64,000 nucleotides of DNA, from positions 1 to 64,000 of the forward strand of contig JAKSJQ010000001.1 of the NCBI GenBank assembly GCA_024402115.1, in the 5' to 3' direction. Of the stretch, positions 24,657 through 33,208 are shown piece by piece. Position 1 is the first letter of the stretch. Each line of letters starts with the position of its first letter. Position numbers and translations under genes: made by a program. The notes beneath the pieces were generated by a model that ran no database searches, was not told where the DNA came from, and was given only the letters and a program-made list of their open reading frames with translations. This DNA comes from Bacteroidales bacterium (GTDB taxonomy: Bacteria; Bacteroidota; Bacteroidia; Bacteroidales; UBA932).

Positions 24657-26291
24657 TTACCTGTACTGAGCGAACTCGATGTCGTTCTCAGCGCGGCGAG
24701 CAAGCTCCTTGCTCTCCTTAGCCTTCTCGAGGTTAGTCTTCACAGCCTCTGCCTTACCCTGACGAGCAGCGATGATAGCGCGGAGGTAGTTAGACTTAGG
24801 GCAGTTGCAAGTGAGAGCCTTCTCAGCAGCAGCGAGGTTGCCTACGAGGATCTGTGCGAGAGCAGCGTTGCAGCCTTCCTTGCCTGCGAGGCGAGAAGCA
24901 GCAGCTGGATACATACCGTTGAGGATCTCAGCAACTGCGAGGTTCTGCATAGCAGCGTCGGTACCTGCAGCATTGAATGCCTGGCCAGCACCGTTGAGGT
25001 CACCCTTGTTGAGAGCGATGATACCCTTGATGTTGAGAACGTCAGCATCCTCAGCGAGGCCCTTGATAGCGTCCTCAGCCTTAGCATAGTCACCATCGTT
25101 TACGTAAACGACAGCCTTGTTGTACTGAGCGGTCTTGCTGTTGTACTTAGAGATAGCCTTGTCGTAGATAGCGAGCTTGTCCTTTGACTTCTCTGCGAGA
25201 GTTGCAGCGCGGAGGAGAGCAGCCTCGTCAAGAACGTCGATGTTCTCGTCAACGAGCTTGCTGAGTTCCTCAGAAGTGTAGTTCTGATACTCTACGTTTG
25301 CGATGAACCTAGCGCGACGGAGCTCTGGAAGAACCTCCTTAGCGAGGGTTGTATAGACTGCAGACATGTTCTTGATCTCCTGCTCACGAACTGCAGCGTC
25401 GCTGTACATAGAGAGAACGCGGATGATGAGGTCCTTATCCTCGATGTTAGAAGCAGCTACGAGCTCCTGGAAGCCTTCCCAGTCCTGACCTACGCTTGAT
25501 ACGGTAGGATCAGCAACGTCGAGCTTCTTGGTAACCTTACCCCAAGCCTTCTCTGCTGACTTTGCACGGTTGCCTGAGAGCTTGCTGTTGAGGTCAGCAC
25601 CACCGTCTGGAGAAGCGTAAGCAACGACCTCAGTACCAACGAGGGTCTTGCGCTCGTTAGCGTTGATCTCGTTCACTGCGTCCTGGAAGTTCTTGATTGA
25701 CTCGCTGTTAAGCTCCTTGCTAGCAACGTCTGAGCTGTTGATAGAGTAAAGGATCTGGCCCTCAGCAGTCATAGGGATGACCTCCTGATAACCGTCAGCC
25801 TTGAGCTCTGCTACACCACCCTTGCATACGAGCATGTAAGTAGTGTTTGCACCGTCAGCAACCTTCTTTGATGGAAGCTCGATCTCCTGAGTCCTGTTTG
25901 AAGCGACACCGCGAAGCTCGAGATGGCAGTTCTCCATACCCTCCTGATAAGGGATACGGATGTGCTTGGTGATTGTGCCACCATCATAAGAGCAAACCTC
26001 GTAGTTGTCCTCAACCTTCTCACCCTGGAAAGTGTAAGAAGCGGCCTTAGCCTCACCACCGTCGAAAACGATTACTGGAGTAACCTCAACGATAGCCTTC
26101 TTGTTGAAGTACTCTGCAGGATAGGTAACGGTAACGTCTGCCTCGATGGCACCAGCTACGACCTCAAGAACTGCAGGGTTGCAGGTAACATTTACGTTCT
26201 CTGCCATCTCTGCCATCTTGTCGAGTGAGCTACAAGCCACTGAGAAGATACCGAGAACGGCAGCAGCGAAAACTTTAAAATTCTTTTTCAT
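24657..26291 (-). CDS. OmpA-like/TPR lipoprotein, probably abundant
   Basis: A 544-aa exported protein with lipobox SVACSS (lipidated Cys20). Residues about 30-180 are beta-rich. An OmpA-like peptidoglycan-binding stretch follows (VVAYASPDGGADLNSKLSGNRA, about residue 225-250), then a C-terminal TPR array rich in alanine (YNKAVVYVNDGDYAKAEDAIKG, GIIALNKGDLNGAGQAFNAAG). The OmpA-like domain is thus central, not C-terminal as usual. Codons are strongly biased to a small set (GCT, AAC, AAG), a sign of high expression. It has its own promoter and strong terminator. Likely an envelope-peptidoglycan linking or surface assembly protein. Confidence 0.8.
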   Translation of the reverse strand: MKKNFKVFAAAVLGIFSVACSSLDKMAEMAENVNVTCNPAVLEVVAGAIEADVTVTYPAEYFNKKAIVEVTPVIVFDGGEAKAASYTFQGEKVEDNYEVCSYDGGTITKHIRIPYQEGMENCHLELRGVASNRTQEIELPSKKVADGANTTYMLVCKGGVAELKADGYQEVIPMTAEGQILYSINSSDVASKELNSESIKNFQDAVNEINANERKTLVGTEVVAYASPDGGADLNSKLSGNRAKSAEKAWGKVTKKLDVADPTVSSVGQDWEGFQELVAASNIEDKDLIIRVLSMYSDAAVREQEIKNMSAVYTTLAKEVLPELRRARFIANVEYQNYTSEELSKLVDENIDVLDEAALLRAATLAEKSKDKLAIYDKAISKYNSKTAQYNKAVVYVNDGDYAKAEDAIKGLAEDADVLNIKGIIALNKGDLNGAGQAFNAAGTDAAMQNLAVAEILNGMYPAAASRLAGKEGCNAALAQILVGNLAAAEKALTCNCPKSNYLRAIIAARQGKAEAVKTNLEKAKESKELARRAENDIEFAQYR

Positions 26292-26361
26292 GTGCGTTTA
26301 ATAAAATGGTTTATTCTAAGTTCCGGTCAGGTGCGCGCGCAAATAGACTACGCCCGCGACG

Positions 26362-26369
26362 CAAATATA
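26362..26369 (-). promoter_or_regulatory. -7 box of the OmpA/TPR lipoprotein promoter
   Basis: TATATTTG on the minus strand, exact TAnnTTTG, about 70 bp before the ATG at 26291, leaving a roughly 65-nt leader. Confidence 0.6.
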
Positions 26370-26399
26370 ATATAATTTTACCAATTGTCCGAATTATTA

Positions 26400-26407
26400 T
26401 AACTTTG
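26400..26407 (+). promoter_or_regulatory. -7 box of the sigma-54-type regulator operon
   Basis: TAACTTTG, exact TAnnTTTG, ends only 7 nt before the ATG at 26415; near-leaderless start of the regulator-lptE-TPR-secG operon. Confidence 0.65.
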
Positions 26408-26414
26408 CGGTTGC

Positions 26415-27632
26415 ATGACTGAAAAAGAACTCATATCACTAAAGAACCGATTCGACATCATCGGTAACGACCCGGCGCTCAACAGGGCGCTGGAGATAGC
26501 CGTCGCAGTCGCGCCGACCGACCTCCCTGTACTCATCAGCGGAGAGAGCGGAGTAGGAAAGGAGAACATTCCGAACATCATACATCAGCACAGCCTCAGA
26601 AAGACTGGCAAGTATTTCGCAGTGAACTGCGGAGCCATCCCGGAGGGAACGATAGACTCCGAGCTCTTCGGACATGAGAAGGGATCATTCACCGGAGCGA
26701 CCGAGATGCGCCGCGGCTATTTCGAAGAGGCGAACGGAGGAACGCTCTTCCTCGATGAGATCGGCGAGCTTCCGCTCTCTTCCCAGGCCAAGCTCCTGCG
26801 CGTGCTCCAGTCCGGCGAGTTCATCAGGGTCGGTTCGTCCAAGGTCCTCAAGACCGACGTGCGCGTAGTGGCCGCGACCAACGTGAACCTTATGTATGCC
26901 GTTTCGAAGGGAAAGTTCCGCGAGGATCTCTACTATAGGCTCTGTGCCGTACCTATCATAATGCCGGCCCTCCGCGAGAGGAAGGAGGACATCCACCTCC
27001 TGTTCAGGAAGTTTGCGTCCGATTTCTCATATAAGTACACACGTGCCAACATACGACTCAGCGAGGATGCCGTAAACCTTCTCAAGAGCTACCGATGGCC
27101 GGGCAACATACGCCAGCTCAAGAACGTGGCGGAGACCGTGTCGGCCCTCGAGTCCGTGAAGATGACCCCTGGCACCGAGCGCGTCGAGATAGATGCTTTC
27201 ACACTCTCGAAGTATATCCCGAAGGACGCACCAAACGCTCTCCCGGCTGTTTCAGGAAGGACCAGCGAAGGAGAAAGCTTCACCCAGGACGAGAAGGAGA
27301 TGCTCATCAAGGCTCTCTACCAGCTCAAGCAGGATGTGGACAACCTCAAGGAGGCCGTCTATGGCAACGGAGCGCAGGCTCCTCAGCACCCGCACAGGCC
27401 GGAAAGCCTTCCTCAGTGGGAAGAGGATGTGCTCGCTCCTGACGAGCAGGTATTCGACGAACCCGATTCAGACGCCGACGTGCTTCCTCTCTCCCTGCAT
27501 GACGTAAACGACGACCTCATCAGGAAGGCGCTCGAGAAGTACGGCAGCCGCAAGGACGCGGCGAAGGCGCTCGGAATCTCCGAGAGGACGCTCTACAGAA
27601 AGATAAAGGCAATGGAGGGTAAGCAGGCATGA
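26415..27632 (+). CDS. sigma-54-interacting AAA+ transcriptional activator (Fis-type HTH), no sensor domain
   Basis: Bacterial enhancer-binding protein of 405 aa. Walker A is GESGVGKE (43-50); the sigma-54 contact loop reads GSFTGA (90-95) instead of the usual GAFTGA; Walker B is GTLFLDEIGELP; the sensor region is VVAATN; the arginine region is FREDLYYRL. The C-terminus is a Fis-like HTH (KDAAKALGISERTLYRKIKAM). There is no receiver, GAF or PAS domain, so control must come from expression level, a partner protein or the unusual acidic linker (about 290-370). The stop overlaps the lptE start as ATGA. Confidence 0.93.
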   Translation: MTEKELISLKNRFDIIGNDPALNRALEIAVAVAPTDLPVLISGESGVGKENIPNIIHQHSLRKTGKYFAVNCGAIPEGTIDSELFGHEKGSFTGATEMRRGYFEEANGGTLFLDEIGELPLSSQAKLLRVLQSGEFIRVGSSKVLKTDVRVVAATNVNLMYAVSKGKFREDLYYRLCAVPIIMPALRERKEDIHLLFRKFASDFSYKYTRANIRLSEDAVNLLKSYRWPGNIRQLKNVAETVSALESVKMTPGTERVEIDAFTLSKYIPKDAPNALPAVSGRTSEGESFTQDEKEMLIKALYQLKQDVDNLKEAVYGNGAQAPQHPHRPESLPQWEEDVLAPDEQVFDEPDSDADVLPLSLHDVNDDLIRKALEKYGSRKDAAKALGISERTLYRKIKAMEGKQA

Positions 27633-28153
27633 AAGGAATCCTGAGATATATCGCAGTCGCGGCGGCCATCATCACGGCAGCCATGATAGTTCGCTCATGC
27701 AGTTTCGTGAGATATTCCTTCACCGGAACTTCTATCCAGGCGGACGTGAAGACCGTAACCATCAACTATTTCGAATACAAGGCCCTCAGGGTGAATCCGT
27801 CACTTAGCAACGACATCACCGAGGCGATGAAGGACAAGTTCAAGAAGCTCACCAAGCTTGAGGAAGTCGAGATCGACGGAGACCTCGAACTCTCCGGAGA
27901 GATCACAAGCTACGACGTCAAGGCATCGTCGGTGACCTCCAACGAAGTCGCCGCCCAGAACAGGCTCACCGTCACCGCGAAGGTCACCTTCATGAACAGG
28001 AAATACCCGGAGGACGACTTCGAGAAGTCCTTCTCCGCATATGCCGACTTCGACGCCACGAACTCTCTCGACGCAGTGGAATCCACCCTCTGCGAAGAGA
28101 TCATAGACAAGCTCGTCGAGGACATTTTCAACGCATCTGTCGCAAACTGGTAG
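27629..28153 (+). CDS. lptE: LptE-like LPS-assembly lipoprotein
   Basis: LptE plugs the outer-membrane LptD barrel in LPS export. The 174-aa protein has an N-terminal membrane/lipoprotein signal with SCSF (Cys24), the family phrase YSFTGTSIQADVKTVTINYFEYKA near the mature start, and a beta-alpha-beta body ending EEIIDKLVEDIFNASVANW. It is translationally coupled to the preceding regulator (4-bp overlap) and followed 1 bp later by the TPR gene. Assigned from the Bacteroidota LptE pattern and its usual place before secG. Confidence 0.85.
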   Translation: MKGILRYIAVAAAIITAAMIVRSCSFVRYSFTGTSIQADVKTVTINYFEYKALRVNPSLSNDITEAMKDKFKKLTKLEEVEIDGDLELSGEITSYDVKASSVTSNEVAAQNRLTVTAKVTFMNRKYPEDDFEKSFSAYADFDATNSLDAVESTLCEEIIDKLVEDIFNASVANW

Positions 28154-28154
28154 A

Positions 28155-28751
28155 ATGGAAGGCTATATCGACATAAAGAAGCTCAACCTCCAGGAACTCG
28201 TTGGAGTGGTGAATATCTATCCATGGTTCAGCATCGCAAGGAAGGAACTCTGCGAGAGGCTCTGCACCATGGGAGACTGGGGTGTGAGCCAGTATAGCGA
28301 GGCCGCCATGTACCTGAGCGACAGGAAGGTGCTCGCAAGCCTTCTGAGAAAGGTTCAGGGCGAGGACTGCTCAGACAAGAACATCGCTGAGATACTCGAC
28401 CGCTGCATGAAGCCGGAACCGGTAAAGCAGGAGGTCAGCAAGCCGAGGGTCATCGTCGCAGGCGGAGACTACTTCAGCCAGGCCGAGTATGAGAAGGTGC
28501 GCCGCACGGACGACAACATCTTCGCCGGATATGCTGTCGCCGGCAAGGGGCAGGACGTTCCGCCGGCTCAGGACGGACCGGGTCCGGAGTTCGAGTTCTG
28601 CACCGAGACATTGGCGCAAATATATGCTGAACAGGGATATCCGGAGCAGGCGAAGGACATATATTCCAAACTAATTTTGGCATATCCGGAAAAAAATGTT
28701 TACTTTGCAGCCCTTATTGAAAAATTGAACTTAGAAAATCAAAATTTGTAA
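28155..28751 (+). CDS. TPR-containing protein of the lptE-secG operon
   Basis: A 198-aa cytoplasmic protein with no signal peptide. The N-terminus (IDIKKLNLQELVGVVNIYPWFSIARKELCERL) resembles a helical repeat; the C-terminus is a TPR-like unit (ETLAQIYAEQGYPEQAKDIYSKLILAYPEKNVYFAALIEKL). The middle is a flexible Pro/Gly-rich linker. A protein of this build is commonly found between lptE and secG in Bacteroidota. It may be a scaffold for envelope biogenesis; function not known. Confidence 0.78.
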   Translation: MEGYIDIKKLNLQELVGVVNIYPWFSIARKELCERLCTMGDWGVSQYSEAAMYLSDRKVLASLLRKVQGEDCSDKNIAEILDRCMKPEPVKQEVSKPRVIVAGGDYFSQAEYEKVRRTDDNIFAGYAVAGKGQDVPPAQDGPGPEFEFCTETLAQIYAEQGYPEQAKDIYSKLILAYPEKNVYFAALIEKLNLENQNL

Positions 28752-28757
28752 TATATC

Positions 28758-29102
28758 ATGAATGCATTGTTTATCATTCTGACAGTACTCGTACTCATCG
28801 CAGCAGTACTCCTCACAATCGTCGTATTGCTCCAGAACGGTAAGGGTGGCGGACTCGCAAGCAACTTCGCAGCCGGCAACCAGACTTTCGGTGTACGTCA
28901 GACCGCCGACCTCCTCGAGAAGATCACCTGGTGGCTCGTGGCTATCATCCTCGTCCTTTCAATCGCTTCAGCATTCACCGCTGGCAGCTCAAAGAAGGCT
29001 GACGTTGACGTTACCGATCAGGTCATCAACACCGAGCTCCCTGCCGCTCCTGACTTCCAGGCTACTCCGCTTCCAATGGAGAACCCTAGCGACGCTGAGT
29101 AA
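28758..29102 (+). CDS. secG: preprotein translocase subunit SecG
   Basis: Small inner-membrane subunit of SecYEG. Two transmembrane segments (about 3-25 and 57-76) flank the conserved loop LLQNGKGGGLASNFAAGNQTFG. The 114-aa length includes an acidic C-terminal tail, usual in this phylum. Last gene of the regulator operon, closed by a terminator 30 bp on. Confidence 0.95.
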   Translation: MNALFIILTVLVLIAAVLLTIVVLLQNGKGGGLASNFAAGNQTFGVRQTADLLEKITWWLVAIILVLSIASAFTAGSSKKADVDVTDQVINTELPAAPDFQATPLPMENPSDAE

Positions 29103-29131
29103 TCAACGGTACCGAATGGAAAAGAATAAAG

Positions 29132-29151
29132 CCGTTCCCTCGCTGGAACGG
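29132..29151 (+). terminator. terminator after secG
   Basis: CCGTTCC (29132-29138), loop, GGAACGG (29145-29151), then TTTTTCTTTT. Confidence 0.9.
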
Positions 29152-29204
29152 TTTTTCTTTTATCCATCCATCATGGAAACTAAAACCAAAAGAACAATAC
29201 AACA

Positions 29205-30062
29205 ATGAAACGTATCCTCGTATCAGTCCTCGCAGCCGCCGCTCTTCTCGTTGGCTGCAATCAAGCACCAAAGCAGGCTGAAGCACCAGCAAAGTCCAGC
29301 ATCGAGTATCCTGAGTGCGTCATCACCGCAGTACCTGCAGAACTCAAGGAAGAGCTCGGCCTCTCAGACTTCTACAAGAAGTACTCTAATGTAAACGGAA
29401 TCCACCTCATGTCAGGTTGGAGAGTTCCTGATTCATGCTTCGTACAGGCACACAAGGTGCTCTACGCAATGACCAGCTTCCTTCCCGAGGACGTCCTCGC
29501 TGCAATGGTGAAGGTCAATACCCGCGTCGGCATCATGGCAAGGTACGAAGGAACCACCGACATCCCTGAGCATGCAATGCTCGTAAGGGACACCACCCTC
29601 AACTGGGACGTACGCGCACGCGGTCTCGGCGGCGACCTCGAGCTCCCGCTCTCCACCTGCGCAGAGGAGAACATCCTCGCTTACCAGATCGACAAGTACC
29701 ATGCAGAGGACATCATGATGCATGAGTTCGCTCATTCCATCCACCTCATCGGTATGGTTCAGGCACATCCTGAGATCAACGACCAGCTCCGCTCACTCCT
29801 CGACCAGGCTCTCGCAGAGGGCAAGTACAAGGGCACCTACATGGGCTCAAACATCGAAGAGTATTGGGCAGAGGGCGTTCAGGACTGGTTCAACGTGAAC
29901 GCTGAGGTCGAGAAGCCAGACGGCAAGCACAACTGGGTGAACACCCGTGAGGACCTCAAGGCCTACGACCCTCGCTTCTATGCTTTCCTCGCTCAGTATT
30001 TCCCAGAGACCGACGAGCAGGTCAGCATGCACAAGAAGGTCAACCTCTACACCCACGACTAG
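29205..30062 (+). CDS. lipoprotein with HExxH zinc-protease-like motif
   Basis: A 285-aa lipoprotein: signal MKRILVSVLAAAALLVGC with Cys18 lipidated. The sequence MMHEFAHSIHLIGM carries HEFAH at 173-177, the zinc site of zincin metallopeptidases; a third-ligand glutamate is plausible in EEYWAEGVQDWFN (218-229), giving a gluzincin-like layout. The same region resembles putative metal-dependent hydrolases next to glycan genes, but I cannot name a family. Codon use suggests good expression. Single gene between secG and floA with its own terminator. Confidence 0.75.
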   Translation: MKRILVSVLAAAALLVGCNQAPKQAEAPAKSSIEYPECVITAVPAELKEELGLSDFYKKYSNVNGIHLMSGWRVPDSCFVQAHKVLYAMTSFLPEDVLAAMVKVNTRVGIMARYEGTTDIPEHAMLVRDTTLNWDVRARGLGGDLELPLSTCAEENILAYQIDKYHAEDIMMHEFAHSIHLIGMVQAHPEINDQLRSLLDQALAEGKYKGTYMGSNIEEYWAEGVQDWFNVNAEVEKPDGKHNWVNTREDLKAYDPRFYAFLAQYFPETDEQVSMHKKVNLYTHD

Positions 30063-30082
30063 GATCTAGAGCGACATATACT

Positions 30083-30118
30083 AAAAAGTCCCGTAGAGAA
30101 TATTCTGCGGGACTTTTT
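30083..30118. terminator. bidirectional terminator between HExxH lipoprotein and floA
   Basis: AAAAAGTCCCGTAGA and TCTGCGGGACTTTTT form a stem with T-runs on both strands, shared by the convergent genes. Confidence 0.88.
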
Positions 30119-30139
30119 TATTGTGTTTGCGCGGGACGT

Positions 30140-31096
30140 TTACTGCTTTGAGATAGAGTCGCGCATCGCGGTGTCCGCCTGCACATTCTTCATCTTGTAG
30201 TAGTCCATGATTCCGAGATTGCCGTTGCGGAACGCCTCCGCCATGGCGAGCGGAACCTCCGCCTCTGCCTCGATCACCTTTGCGCGGGCTTCCTGGGCCT
30301 TCGCCTTGTTCTCCTGCTCGAGGGCGACAGCCATTGCGCGACGCTCCTCCGCGCGAGCCTGGGCGATGTTCTTGTCAGCCTCAGCCTGATCCATCTGGAG
30401 GACTGCACCGATGTTCTTTCCGACGTCGATGTCTGCGATATCGATCGAGAGAATCTCGAACGCGGTACCGGCGTCAAGACCCTTGCTGAGCACCACCTTG
30501 GAGATGGAATCAGGATTCTCGAGCACTTCCTTATGGCTGCCTGCGGAACCGATGCTGGACACGATGCCCTCACCTACGCGGGCGAGAACGGTCTCCTCGC
30601 CGGCACCTCCGACGAGCTGCTTGATATTCGCGCGCACGGTCACACGGGCCTTGGCCACGAGCTGGATGCCATCCTTGGCCACAGCTGTGACAGGAGGGGT
30701 GTTGATGACCTTCGGATTCACCGACATCTGAACGGCCTCGAACACGTCACGGCCGGCGAGGTCGATTGCAGCCGCCATCTTGAAGTCGAGAGGGATGTTG
30801 GCCTTGTCCGCAGAGATGAGCGCATTGATCACCTTCGGAACATGTCCCTTTGCGAGATAGTGGGCCTCAAGTTCGTTGGCCTTGAGGTTGAGACCGGCCT
30901 TTGTACCGGTCACCATCGCCATCACGATGACATTCGGAGAAACCCCCCTCCACCTCATGAGGACGAGCTGGATGAGAGAGATGCGGACTCCAGAGATGAG
31001 AGCCTGGAACCAGAGTGCCACTGGGAAGAACCAGAGGAGGATGAGAAGGCCGACCACTCCAATGCCGGCCCACACGATGAACATGAATGGATCCAT
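30140..31096 (-). CDS. floA: flotillin-like protein FloA
   Basis: Membrane scaffold that forms functional microdomains. It has one N-terminal hydrophobic hairpin ([23 protein letters not shown]), the family core ([24 protein letters not shown]-like [14 protein letters not shown]), a band-7-like domain ([40 protein letters not shown]) and a C-terminal Glu/Ala-rich coiled coil. Length 318 aa, standard. It follows the NfeD gene by 17 bp, the pairing known for FloA. Confidence 0.96.
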   Translation of the reverse strand: MDPFMFIVWAGIGVVGLLILLWFFPVALWFQALISGVRISLIQLVLMRWRGVSPNVIVMAMVTGTKAGLNLKANELEAHYLAKGHVPKVINALISADKANIPLDFKMAAAIDLAGRDVFEAVQMSVNPKVINTPPVTAVAKDGIQLVAKARVTVRANIKQLVGGAGEETVLARVGEGIVSSIGSAGSHKEVLENPDSISKVVLSKGLDAGTAFEILSIDIADIDVGKNIGAVLQMDQAEADKNIAQARAEERRAMAVALEQENKAKAQEARAKVIEAEAEVPLAMAEAFRNGNLGIMDYYKMKNVQADTAMRDSISKQ

Positions 31097-31113
31097 ATCG
31101 ATTTGTCTTTAGT

Positions 31114-31590
31114 TTATGCTTGATCTTCGAGAGGCTTGACGTATATCTTCTTGTCCTCGATGAGGGCTATCTCGACCTCGGTGCCGGCATCGATGATGCC
31201 CTGCATGGCCTTCACCTCAATCGCGACTCCGTCGAAGCGAGCCGTGCCCATAGGGGCGAGACGGGTCTCCGTCTTACCTGTCTGTCCTATCCTTACCTCG
31301 ACGCTTGCATCGGAAATCTTGGACTCGATGTTGGTCTTGAGCGCAAGTTTCTGCCATGTCTTCTCGCGAAGCGCATATACAGTGACTGCGATCACCACTG
31401 CAATCTCAATCGCCGTCACTATGGCACCGACGGTAGGACCCATCTGGACGAACGCGAAATATGCGGCTCCTGCCATCGAGGCAAGTCCGAACACGCCAGC
31501 CAGACCGACTCCGGGAACGATCAGAAGCTCTGCCAGAAGAAAGAGTATTCCTGCGATCATGAGCAGGATTATAAATGTCAGATTGCCCAT
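31114..31590 (-). CDS. NfeD-family membrane protein
   Basis: NfeD proteins pair with flotillins or stomatins. The 158-aa protein has three hydrophobic segments (about 5-27, 29-50, 53-74) and a C-terminal OB fold (GQTGKTETRLAPMGTARFDGVAIEVKAMQGIIDAGTEVEI). It is the short form without the protease domain. It is first in a two-gene operon with floA. Confidence 0.93.
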   Translation of the reverse strand: MGNLTFIILLMIAGILFLLAELLIVPGVGLAGVFGLASMAGAAYFAFVQMGPTVGAIVTAIEIAVVIAVTVYALREKTWQKLALKTNIESKISDASVEVRIGQTGKTETRLAPMGTARFDGVAIEVKAMQGIIDAGTEVEIALIEDKKIYVKPLEDQA

Positions 31591-31616
31591 TTTTTTACTT
31601 TTTTAAGCGCAACACA

Positions 31617-31624
31617 CAAATTTA
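31617..31624 (-). promoter_or_regulatory. -7 box of the nfeD-floA operon
   Basis: TAAATTTG on the minus strand, exact TAnnTTTG, 26 bp before the NfeD ATG; divergent from the tRNA promoter. Confidence 0.65.
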
Positions 31625-31637
31625 ATAAAAACTTTTC

Positions 31638-31645
31638 TATATTTG
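31638..31645 (+). promoter_or_regulatory. -7 box of the tRNA-Ser promoter
   Basis: TATATTTG, exact TAnnTTTG, 40 bp before the mature tRNA 5' end. Confidence 0.6.
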
Positions 31646-31685
31646 CATTCCCGTTTGGCCGACAGGCTTCAGCTCGGGACCGACT

Positions 31686-31772
31686 GGTGAGGTGGGTGAG
31701 TGGCTGAAACCAGCAGTTTGCTAAACTGCCGTACGGGTAACCGTACCACGAGTTCGAATCTCGTCCTCACCG
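31686..31772 (+). tRNA. tRNA-Ser (anticodon GCT)
   Basis: Acceptor stem GGTGAGG (31686-31692) pairs with CCTCACC (31765-31771), discriminator G at 31772. Anticodon stem GCAGT/ACTGC encloses TTGCTAA with anticodon GCT at 31720-31722, reading AGC/AGU. A long class II variable arm (CGTACGG-GTAA-CCGTAC) and a T-loop GTTCGAATC follow. CCA is not encoded. Total 87 nt. Confidence 0.97.
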
Positions 31773-31774
31773 CG

Positions 31775-31806
31775 AAAAAGCCCTGCAGATTACTGTAGGG
31801 CTTTTT
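31775..31806 (+). terminator. terminator of tRNA-Ser
   Basis: AAAAAGCCCTGCAG (31775-31788), loop ATTA, CTGTAGGGCTTTTT (31793-31806). Confidence 0.92.
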
Positions 31807-31824
31807 TGGTTACCTAACTCTTAG

Positions 31825-31832
31825 TATCTTTG
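31825..31832 (+). promoter_or_regulatory. -7 box of the secreted peptidase promoter
   Basis: TATCTTTG, exact TAnnTTTG, 20 bp before the ATG at 31853. Confidence 0.65.
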
Positions 31833-31852
31833 CAGAAGTAAAACCCAGACTC

Positions 31853-33142
31853 ATGAAAAGAATAAGCACCTTATTCCTTGCGATGCTCGTCGCAGTCGCG
31901 ATGAACGCGCAGGAACTTGCACCAAGACTCAAGGCCCTTCCAGGCATCACCAGCGTACAGCAGCTCGAGACTGAGCTCTTCCCGGAGAAATATGTGGTCA
32001 CCATCACCCAGCAGGTGGATCAGAAGAAGCAGAACAAAGGAACCTTCGAGCAGAGGGTCATCGTCTGCCATGCGGGATTCGACCGACCAACCGTCCTCGT
32101 CACTGAAGGATACTGGGCAAGCTATGCGCTCAACCCTCGCTACATGGACGAGCTCGCACAGCTTTTCAAGACCAACATCGTCTTCGTGGAGTACCGCTAC
32201 TTCGGAGAGTCCTTCCCTGATCCTTGCGACTGGGACCAGCTCACCGTAGCAAACTCTCTCGCCGACCTCCACAACGTGCGCGAGACCTTCGGACAGCTCT
32301 ACAAGGGCAAGTGGATTTCTACCGGCATCAGCAAGGGCGGCCAGACTACCATGTTCTACAGATCATACTATCCTGACGACGTGGACATGTCAGTTCCATA
32401 CGTGGCACCCCTCAACAAGGCCCTCGAGGACGGAAGGCATGAGATCTTCCTCGCAAAGCTCGTAGGAACTCCTGAGGAAAGAGCCAAGATCGAGGCATTC
32501 CAGAGAGAGATCCTCAAGAGAAGGGACACCCTCGTACCTATGTTCAGGAAGCACTGTGAGGAGAAGAAATACGAATTCAGAGTTCCTATCGAGGAGATCT
32601 TCGACCTCTGCGTGGCAGAGTATCCTTTCGCAATGTGGCAGTGGGGATCGTCCGTGGACGAGATTCCATCCCTCGACTCAGATGACAAGACCCTCAGCGA
32701 CTACCTCATCGGAAAGAACGAGCCTGACTATTTCGCCGTGCAGACTCCTTACTATTCATTCAACGTACAGGCTGCGCGCGAGATCGGATACTACGGTTAC
32801 GACATCACTCCGTTCAAGGGCCTCACCTCGGTCAAGAGTCATAAGGACTATCTCCGCCGAGTGATGCTCGGAGGCGACGAGCAGAAGATCAAGTTCGACA
32901 AGACTCTCTACAAGCACGTGGTGAAGTTCCTCAAGAAGAACGACCCTAAGATGATCTACATCTACGGCGGCATCGACCCTTGGAGCGCATCAGGCGTATG
33001 CGAGTGGCTCGACACCAGCAGGAAGGAGAACCTCAAGGTCTATGTCAAGGAGCGCGGAAGCCACTCCACGAGAATCAACAGCTTCGAGGAGCCTATCCGC
33101 AAGGAGATCATCGGAACTCTCGAGAAATGGCTCGCTGAGTAA
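31853..33142 (+). CDS. secreted serine peptidase of the S37/S28 type (alpha/beta hydrolase)
   Basis: A 429-aa exported protein: signal MKRISTLFLAMLVAVAMNAQ. It has the alpha/beta-hydrolase layout of clan SC exopeptidases: EYRYFGESFP, nucleophile elbow STGISKGGQT (serine in GxSKGG), acid region IYGGIDPWSASG and histidine region KERGSHSTRI. GxSKGG with this spacing fits the S37 (PS-10) group better than S28 prolyl peptidases, but both are related. Likely a tripeptidyl-type aminopeptidase acting in periplasm or outside. It adds to the S46 and C69 peptidases in this window, indicating a peptide-using lifestyle. Confidence 0.85.
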   Translation: MKRISTLFLAMLVAVAMNAQELAPRLKALPGITSVQQLETELFPEKYVVTITQQVDQKKQNKGTFEQRVIVCHAGFDRPTVLVTEGYWASYALNPRYMDELAQLFKTNIVFVEYRYFGESFPDPCDWDQLTVANSLADLHNVRETFGQLYKGKWISTGISKGGQTTMFYRSYYPDDVDMSVPYVAPLNKALEDGRHEIFLAKLVGTPEERAKIEAFQREILKRRDTLVPMFRKHCEEKKYEFRVPIEEIFDLCVAEYPFAMWQWGSSVDEIPSLDSDDKTLSDYLIGKNEPDYFAVQTPYYSFNVQAAREIGYYGYDITPFKGLTSVKSHKDYLRRVMLGGDEQKIKFDKTLYKHVVKFLKKNDPKMIYIYGGIDPWSASGVCEWLDTSRKENLKVYVKERGSHSTRINSFEEPIRKEIIGTLEKWLAE

Positions 33143-33161
33143 GCGGCATACCATGCATAAG

Positions 33162-33196
33162 AAAAGGGGATCAGGCTGCTCGCCTGATCCCCTTTT
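33162..33196. terminator. bidirectional terminator between peptidase and GH27 gene
   Basis: AAAAGGGGATCAGGC (33162-33176), short loop, GCCTGATCCCCTTTT (33182-33196): a 15-bp perfect stem between convergent genes. Confidence 0.92.
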
Positions 33197-33208
33197 CCAT
33201 AATGATGA

